DNA of 9,398 nucleotides from Candidatus Cloacimonadota bacterium (GTDB lineage: Bacteria > Cloacimonadota > Cloacimonadia > Cloacimonadales > Cloacimonadaceae), in the NCBI GenBank assembly GCA_028683635.1, contig JAQUHL010000045.1, positions 1 through 9,398 on the forward strand. Direction: 5' to 3'. Numbering within the stretch: the stretch's first letter is position 1; every line of letters begins with the position of its first letter. Shown piece after piece: positions 6,341 through 9,398 of this stretch. Below the pieces are notes generated by a model. It was not told the origin of the DNA. It made no database searches and saw nothing but the letters and a program-made list of their open reading frames with translations. Made by a program: the position numbers and the translations under genes.

Positions 6341-6781
6341 ATGACCAAAAAGATATATCTCAACACCGAGCAAGATACAATCGCTCTGGCTCAATACATC
6401 GCTCCCCTGCTCAAGCCTGGGGCAATCCTTTGCCTATATGGAGATCTGGGCAGTGGAAAAACCTTTTTTACCAAACATCTGGGCAAAGAGCTCTGGATTG
6501 AAGATGAAATCGATAGCCCCTCTTTTGTGCTTTTCAAAGAATATCAGAAAGCCAAGTATCCCTTCTATCATCTCGATCTCTACCGTCTGAAGCATGAAGA
6601 AGAACTGTTCGATCTGGGTATCTTCGATCTGATCGAAACCGGTATCACCGTGATAGAATGGCCGGAGCTTGCTGAAAAGATCCTGCCCTACCGCAGCTTG
6701 AGTCTTTACTTTCATTTTGATGGCAACACACGCCATGTGGAGATTTGCCCCAGCCGGGAATATGAAACCTACTTCGCCTAA
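6341..6781 (+). CDS. tsaE: tRNA t6A37 threonylcarbamoyltransferase ATPase subunit
   Basis: About 146 aa, the usual TsaE (YjeE) size. TsaE is the cytosolic P-loop ATPase that works with TsaB and TsaD to place threonylcarbamoyl on A37 of ANN-decoding tRNAs. Motifs: Walker A GDLGSGKT at 34-41, SPSFVLFKEY (59-68, the family's SPTF region), HLDLYRL with Asp79 (77-83), and VIEWPEL (104-110). The start is ambiguous. ATG at 6335 would leave only 2 nt after AGGA (6329-6332), whereas ATG at 6341 gives 8 nt, so 6341 is preferred. Its end overlaps the next gene by about 20 nt. The terminator sits just upstream, separating it from the PorX-like gene, although from memory the two are neighbours in several Bacteroidota genomes. 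Confidence 0.95.
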   Translation: MTKKIYLNTEQDTIALAQYIAPLLKPGAILCLYGDLGSGKTFFTKHLGKELWIEDEIDSPSFVLFKEYQKAKYPFYHLDLYRLKHEEELFDLGIFDLIETGITVIEWPELAEKILPYRSLSLYFHFDGNTRHVEICPSREYETYFA

Positions 6782-7655
6782 GCAGCATAAGAATCGCTTC
6801 TATGGCAGAAAACCAGCTCTGATCCTGGGAGCGCTGCTGGCCTTAGTCATGCTATTGTCGTGCGCAGACAGAGCAAAACAGAATTCTGAGCGCTTTGTGA
6901 TCCTCTCACCAGAACTGGCAGAGCTGATAGCCGAGCTGGATGGATTCGGGAGGATCGTTGCCGTCACTGAAGAATGCACCTATCCCAAGGACTTTTCCCA
7001 AGTCCCCAAGATTGGCAAGTTTGGCAATCTGGATTTGGAAAAGATTCTGGCCTATAAACCCAGCCACATCTTCACCACTTCCCTGGAACTGGAAGGGATC
7101 TCCGCAGAACTGAAGAAGCTGGGGTTCAAAGTAACAAGCATCTACCCCAAAAATATCTCTGAGCTTCTGGTCGAAATCGAGAAACTGGGCATTCTTCTGG
7201 ACAGGCAGGAAAATGCCGTCTCTCTCATCAATCGCTTTCGGTCCACAATTCAAACTCTAAATACCCAAAATGCTGATAAAACCAAACCCCGGGTATATCT
7301 GGAAATTTACCGCGATCCGCTGATGAGTGTCTCGGACAAGTCCTTTGTGGGTGAGCTGATCGAAATTGCCGGAGGTGATAATATCTTCACTACTCTGGAG
7401 CGTGACTATTCCAGAATCAAGGCAGAGGACGTCATCTCCCTCGATCCTGAGATCATCATCTGCTATTCTCAGGACACCCTTCAGCGAATTCTCGCCCGCA
7501 AAGGATGGCAGAATGTGTCCGCCATTAAAAACCACATGATTTTCTTTGAACCGGATCTCGATCCGGATCTGATCCAGAGAGCTGGTCCCCGCGCCATTGA
7601 TGGCCTGCTCCGCCTGCATGAACTCATCGAAAACTATCGCACAAGCAGAGCTTGA
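6762..7655 (+). CDS. BtuF/FecB-type periplasmic-binding lipoprotein for iron-chelate or corrinoid uptake
   Basis: A 297-aa ABC-transporter binding protein of the helical-backbone class (peripla_BP_2). From ATG at 6762 it has a basic N-terminus, a hydrophobic core (PALILGALLALVMLL) and a lipobox ending at Cys34 (LLSCADR), so it should be lipid-anchored in the periplasm. The mature part keeps the two-lobe pattern: FVILSPELAELIAELDGFGR, the VTEECTYPKD segment (BtuF-like), IGKFGNLDLEKILAYKPSHI, then the second lobe with IEIAGGDNIF and ISLDPEIIICYSQD. The ligand could be cobalamin, haem or a ferric siderophore; the sequence does not decide. A longer start at 6717 would push the signal peptide inward. 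It begins inside the tsaE 3' end, without a clear ribosome binding site at a good distance, and is followed after 10 nt by the permease. Confidence 0.9.
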   Translation: MKPTSPKQHKNRFYGRKPALILGALLALVMLLSCADRAKQNSERFVILSPELAELIAELDGFGRIVAVTEECTYPKDFSQVPKIGKFGNLDLEKILAYKPSHIFTTSLELEGISAELKKLGFKVTSIYPKNISELLVEIEKLGILLDRQENAVSLINRFRSTIQTLNTQNADKTKPRVYLEIYRDPLMSVSDKSFVGELIEIAGGDNIFTTLERDYSRIKAEDVISLDPEIIICYSQDTLQRILARKGWQNVSAIKNHMIFFEPDLDPDLIQRAGPRAIDGLLRLHELIENYRTSRA

Positions 7656-7665
7656 GGCTTCCTCC

Positions 7666-8601
7666 ATGCCAAGGGAAACCCTGTTCTATCTCTTCTTGAT
7701 TCTGGCAAGCCTCCTGCTTTTGGCGGGATATCTGCTATTGGGCAGCCCTGAAGCAAACATAATCCTCAATCTAAGACTACCCCGGCTGGTACTGACCATC
7801 ATGACAGGTGCCGTTCTGGCTGGAATCGGCTCGGTCTATCAGCTAATGCTGACCAATCCCCTGGCCGATCCTTACGTCCTGGGAATCAGTTCCGGATCAG
7901 CCTTTGGAGCAATTCTCATTTCCCTTTTGGGCCTCAGTATCCTCATGCCCCTGGGTGGCTTTGTGGGAGCAATGCTAACCATGCTTCTCGTGTGGGCACT
8001 GGCCCAGAAAAACGGTAGCTTCGATAAATCCCGCCTGCTTATCTCCGGTATCATCAGCGGGATGTTCTTCGGTTCCGGGATCTCCCTTTTGATGTATCTC
8101 TTTCACAAAGATACACTTATCATCCTGGGAGTGCTGATGGGCAATCTGGGCAGGATTTTTACCATCTGGGAATGGCGTATCTTTCTGGGTCTGGCAGTTC
8201 TGAATCTCTATTTGCTCTTCCTGCTATATCGTAAATCCCTGGTACTCGATATTATCAGCGGAGGCGATCTCTATGCCGGAAGCGTGGGAATCGATGTGTC
8301 CGCCACCCGCAAACAGATATTTATCATCAGTTCACTACTGCTCGGGATCATGGTCTCCTATGCTGGAATTATCGGCTTTGTGGGACTCATTATCCCCCAT
8401 ATCATCCGCTTCTTTATCCCCTCCGGACAAAGGAAGATTTTCCTCTATTCCCTCTGGGTGGGTGGAATCTTTCTGCTGCTCTGCGATCTGATCGCCAAAC
8501 ACCTCACCACCATTGAACTTCCGGTGGGAGTGATCACCGCCTTCATTGGCTGCCCCTTTTTCATGTATCTGCTGCTGAGAAAGCAGACTGGGAAAGGGTA
8601 A
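7666..8601 (+). CDS. FecCD/BtuC-family ABC transporter permease
   Basis: A 311-aa polytopic inner-membrane protein, slightly shorter than the usual 320-340. The start at 7666 has GAGG (7654-7657) 8 nt upstream, overlapping the stop of the binding-protein gene; the reading from 7597 would lie inside that gene. Family signatures are clear: LRLPRLVLTIMTGAVLAGIG (36-55), QLMLTNPLADPYVLGISSGS (59-78), the coupling-helix region YAGIIGFVGLIIPHIIRFF (232-250), and ELPVGVITAFIGCPFFMYLL near the C-terminus. About nine to ten hydrophobic segments are visible. It forms the translocation channel for iron chelate or cobalamin with the preceding lipoprotein. An ATPase gene normally follows; here noncoding repeats follow instead, so the ATPase must be encoded elsewhere, possibly by the gene at 1-275. 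Confidence 0.94.
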   Translation: MPRETLFYLFLILASLLLLAGYLLLGSPEANIILNLRLPRLVLTIMTGAVLAGIGSVYQLMLTNPLADPYVLGISSGSAFGAILISLLGLSILMPLGGFVGAMLTMLLVWALAQKNGSFDKSRLLISGIISGMFFGSGISLLMYLFHKDTLIILGVLMGNLGRIFTIWEWRIFLGLAVLNLYLLFLLYRKSLVLDIISGGDLYAGSVGIDVSATRKQIFIISSLLLGIMVSYAGIIGFVGLIIPHIIRFFIPSGQRKIFLYSLWVGGIFLLLCDLIAKHLTTIELPVGVITAFIGCPFFMYLLLRKQTGKG

Positions 8602-8610
8602 TCGATAGTT

Positions 8611-8629
8611 GCTACCGTGCATGCGTAGC
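8611..8629 (+). repeat. Short hairpin just after the permease stop
   Basis: GCTAC (8611-8615) and GTAGC (8625-8629) pair around CGTGCATGC. No T-run follows, so termination here is doubtful. The larger palindromes at 8633-8697 could end transcription or protect the 3' end of the permease mRNA instead. Confidence 0.3.
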
Positions 8630-8632
8630 ATC

Positions 8633-8763
8633 TGTAACACGGGCTTCAGCCCGTCTGTTCTCACGGGCTTCAGCCCGTCTGTAACATAGGTTGTTACCTG
8701 TCATAAATATGGAGAATAGCTGCTGATCATTACAATAACTAACGGGCTGAAGCCCGTGTTACA
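8633..8763. repeat. REP/BIME-like cluster: three palindromic 16-mers, outer 22-bp inverted repeat
   Basis: The palindrome ACGGGCTTCAGCCCGT occurs at 8639-8654 and 8663-8678, both followed by CTGT. Its reverse complement lies at 8742-8757. Extending outward, 8633-8654 and 8742-8763 are perfect 22-bp inverted copies (adding TGTAAC on the left and GTTACA on the right). Between them GTAACA (8681-8686) and TGTTAC (8692-8697) form a further hairpin. Each 16-mer folds alone into a 7-bp stem, and the outer copies could form one large cruciform. No gene is visible in 8602-8819. This arrangement is typical of intergenic REP/BIME elements, here between two convergent genes. Confidence 0.85.
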
Positions 8764-8804
8764 AGGCTGCACATGGAAAAAATCCAAAGGCAAAAGGCAA
8801 AAAG

Positions 8805-8834
8805 GACAAAAAACAAAAATCAAGGGAAAACCCT
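8805..8834 (-). terminator. Probable weak terminator of the FGE-fold gene
   Basis: Read on the minus strand, AGGG-TTTT-CCCT (8834 to 8823) forms a 4-bp stem with a 4-nt loop. It overlaps the last codons and precedes the T-rich stretch TTTTTGTTTTTTG just after the TGA stop at 8820-8822. The stem is short, so efficiency is doubtful. The adjoining 8771-8820 is an A/G-rich low-complexity tract on the plus strand with AAAGGC-like repeats. Confidence 0.4.
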
Positions 8835-9398
8835 GAGGCAGCGGAACCCTATAACATAGTAAGCGACGGCCGCACTATCGCCGCCACGATACGAAACGGC
8901 AAAGCCGTAGGCAAGGTTGTGCCAGCCACCGCCGCGCCGCACACGGCGGGAACCGCTCGCTGCTCCGTGCGGATCAGTTTGTGCACCACCAGGATAGCTT
9001 TCATAAATATCCCAGCACCATTCCCAGGCGTTGCCACTCATGTCATATATGCCAAGCTCGTTAGCTTGTTTACCACCGACGGAATGGGTCTTTTGTCCTG
9101 AGTTGCCATCATACCAGGCAACGGAGCCAAGGTCATTGGAACCGCTGTATTTATAGCCCTTACTCTTGTTCCCTCCCCGGGCAGCATATTCCCATTCCGC
9201 TTCAGTGGGCAAACGGTAGCCACTGGCATTCCAATCGCAGCTTATAGTTCCACTGCTCCAGTTACTTGGATTGGTATTTCCACCAATGCTATAGGCAGGC
9301 TTCAGCCCTTCTTTGAGCGAACGCTTGTTGCAATAGGCGATGGCATCATACCACGTTACTTGCTCCACCGGCAGGTTGTCTCCCTTCCAATTGGAGGG
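8820..9398 (-). CDS. FGE-sulfatase (SUMF1) fold protein, C-terminal fragment; possible variable protein
   Basis: The last 192 residues of a protein whose 5' end lies beyond the right edge; the GTG at 9368 is internal, since the frame is open to the edge and reads PSNWKGDNLPVEQVTWYDAI, normal family sequence. Motifs in order: VEQVTWYDAIAYCNKRS, YRLPTEAEWEYAARGG (61-76), YDMSGNAWEWCWD (118-130), RRGGGWH (155-160) and IGFRC (183-187). This is the C-type-lectin-like fold of formylglycine-generating enzyme. The two catalytic Cys of true FGE are missing (the region reads WHNLAYGFAVSY), so it is not expected to oxidise sulfatases. Such non-enzymatic members serve as binding or surface proteins and as variable proteins of diversity-generating retroelements. 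The stretch 160-182 has an unusual mix of residues with 21 of 23 codons ending in C or T. Localisation is not visible. Confidence 0.9.
   Translation of the reverse strand, partial: PSNWKGDNLPVEQVTWYDAIAYCNKRSLKEGLKPAYSIGGNTNPSNWSSGTISCDWNASGYRLPTEAEWEYAARGGNKSKGYKYSGSNDLGSVAWYDGNSGQKTHSVGGKQANELGIYDMSGNAWEWCWDIYESYPGGAQTDPHGAASGSRRVRRGGGWHNLAYGFAVSYRGGDSAAVAYYVIGFRCLRVFP

Noticed and set aside
7555..7580. Direct repeat of CCGGATCTGATC-like sequence in the binding-protein gene.
   Set aside because: It encodes the PDLDPDL segment within a well-supported reading frame; explained by repeated Asp-Leu/Pro-Asp codons.
8633..8763. Possible CRISPR array from the repeated 16-mers.
   Set aside because: Only three copies, one inverted, unequal spacing (8 and 63 bp), and each unit is a near-perfect palindrome; this fits REP elements, not CRISPR.
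8820..9368. The FGE-fold gene treated as complete with a start at 9368.
   Set aside because: The frame stays open to the window edge and the extra codons (PSNWKGDNLP) match the family, so the true start lies outside.
8820..9398. A true formylglycine-generating enzyme activating sulfatases.
   Set aside because: The catalytic Cys pair before the C-terminal GFR motif is absent and no sulfatase gene is in the window.

Overview
The window is a bacterial chromosome segment from an uncultured-type lineage. The best guess is Cloacimonadota or a neighbour in the Fibrobacteres-Chlorobi-Bacteroidetes group. The clues are a PorX-type response regulator/PglZ protein next to tsaE, a YwqK/MORN secreted protein, a FGE-sulfatase-fold protein and ACGGGCTTCAGCCCGT repeats. 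No rRNA is present, so this assignment is inference. Genes are tightly packed with strong AAGGAG-type ribosome binding sites and frequent stop/start overlaps.

Layout. (1) Positions 1-275, minus: the N-terminal part of a FecE/BtuD-type ABC ATPase, running off the left edge. (2) Positions 276-389: a divergent control region with a sigma70-like promoter whose -10 is covered by a 17-bp near-palindrome. (3) Positions 390-2619, plus: an iron-sulfur operon of an Rrf2/IscR-type regulator with three Cys, a diverged NifS/IscS-like desulfurase, and an IscU scaffold fused to a small C-terminal FSCA (DUF59/NifU-C-like) domain. (4) Positions 2689-6216, plus: a secreted MORN-repeat protein, panB, an unrecognised 207-aa helical protein, and a PorX-like REC-PglZ protein with all its expected metal ligands. 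(5) A strong hairpin terminator at 6284-6324. (6) Positions 6341-8601, plus: tsaE, then a lipoprotein metal-chelate binding protein and a FecCD/BtuC permease, with no adjacent ATPase. (7) Positions 8602-8819: noncoding, with three copies of a palindromic REP-like element, two of them forming a 22-bp perfect inverted repeat. (8) Positions 8820-9398, minus: the C-terminal part of a FGE-sulfatase (SUMF1) fold protein, running off the right edge.

How the parts fit. The first operon is a compact Fe-S assembly unit probably autoregulated by its own Fe-S sensor. The divergent ABC ATPase shares the same control region, which could link iron or corrinoid import to Fe-S status. The ATPase may also serve the btuF/btuC-like pair about 6.5 kb away. 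The 207-aa gene and the PorX-like gene are two bases apart and probably act together; in Bacteroidota PorX controls type IX secretion.

The most interesting leads are: the C-terminus of the FGE-fold protein, which looks like the variable region of a diversity-generating retroelement target (no template or reverse transcriptase is in the window); the desulfurase with several changed PLP-site positions paired with an IscU-FSCA fusion; and the uncharacterised PorX partner.
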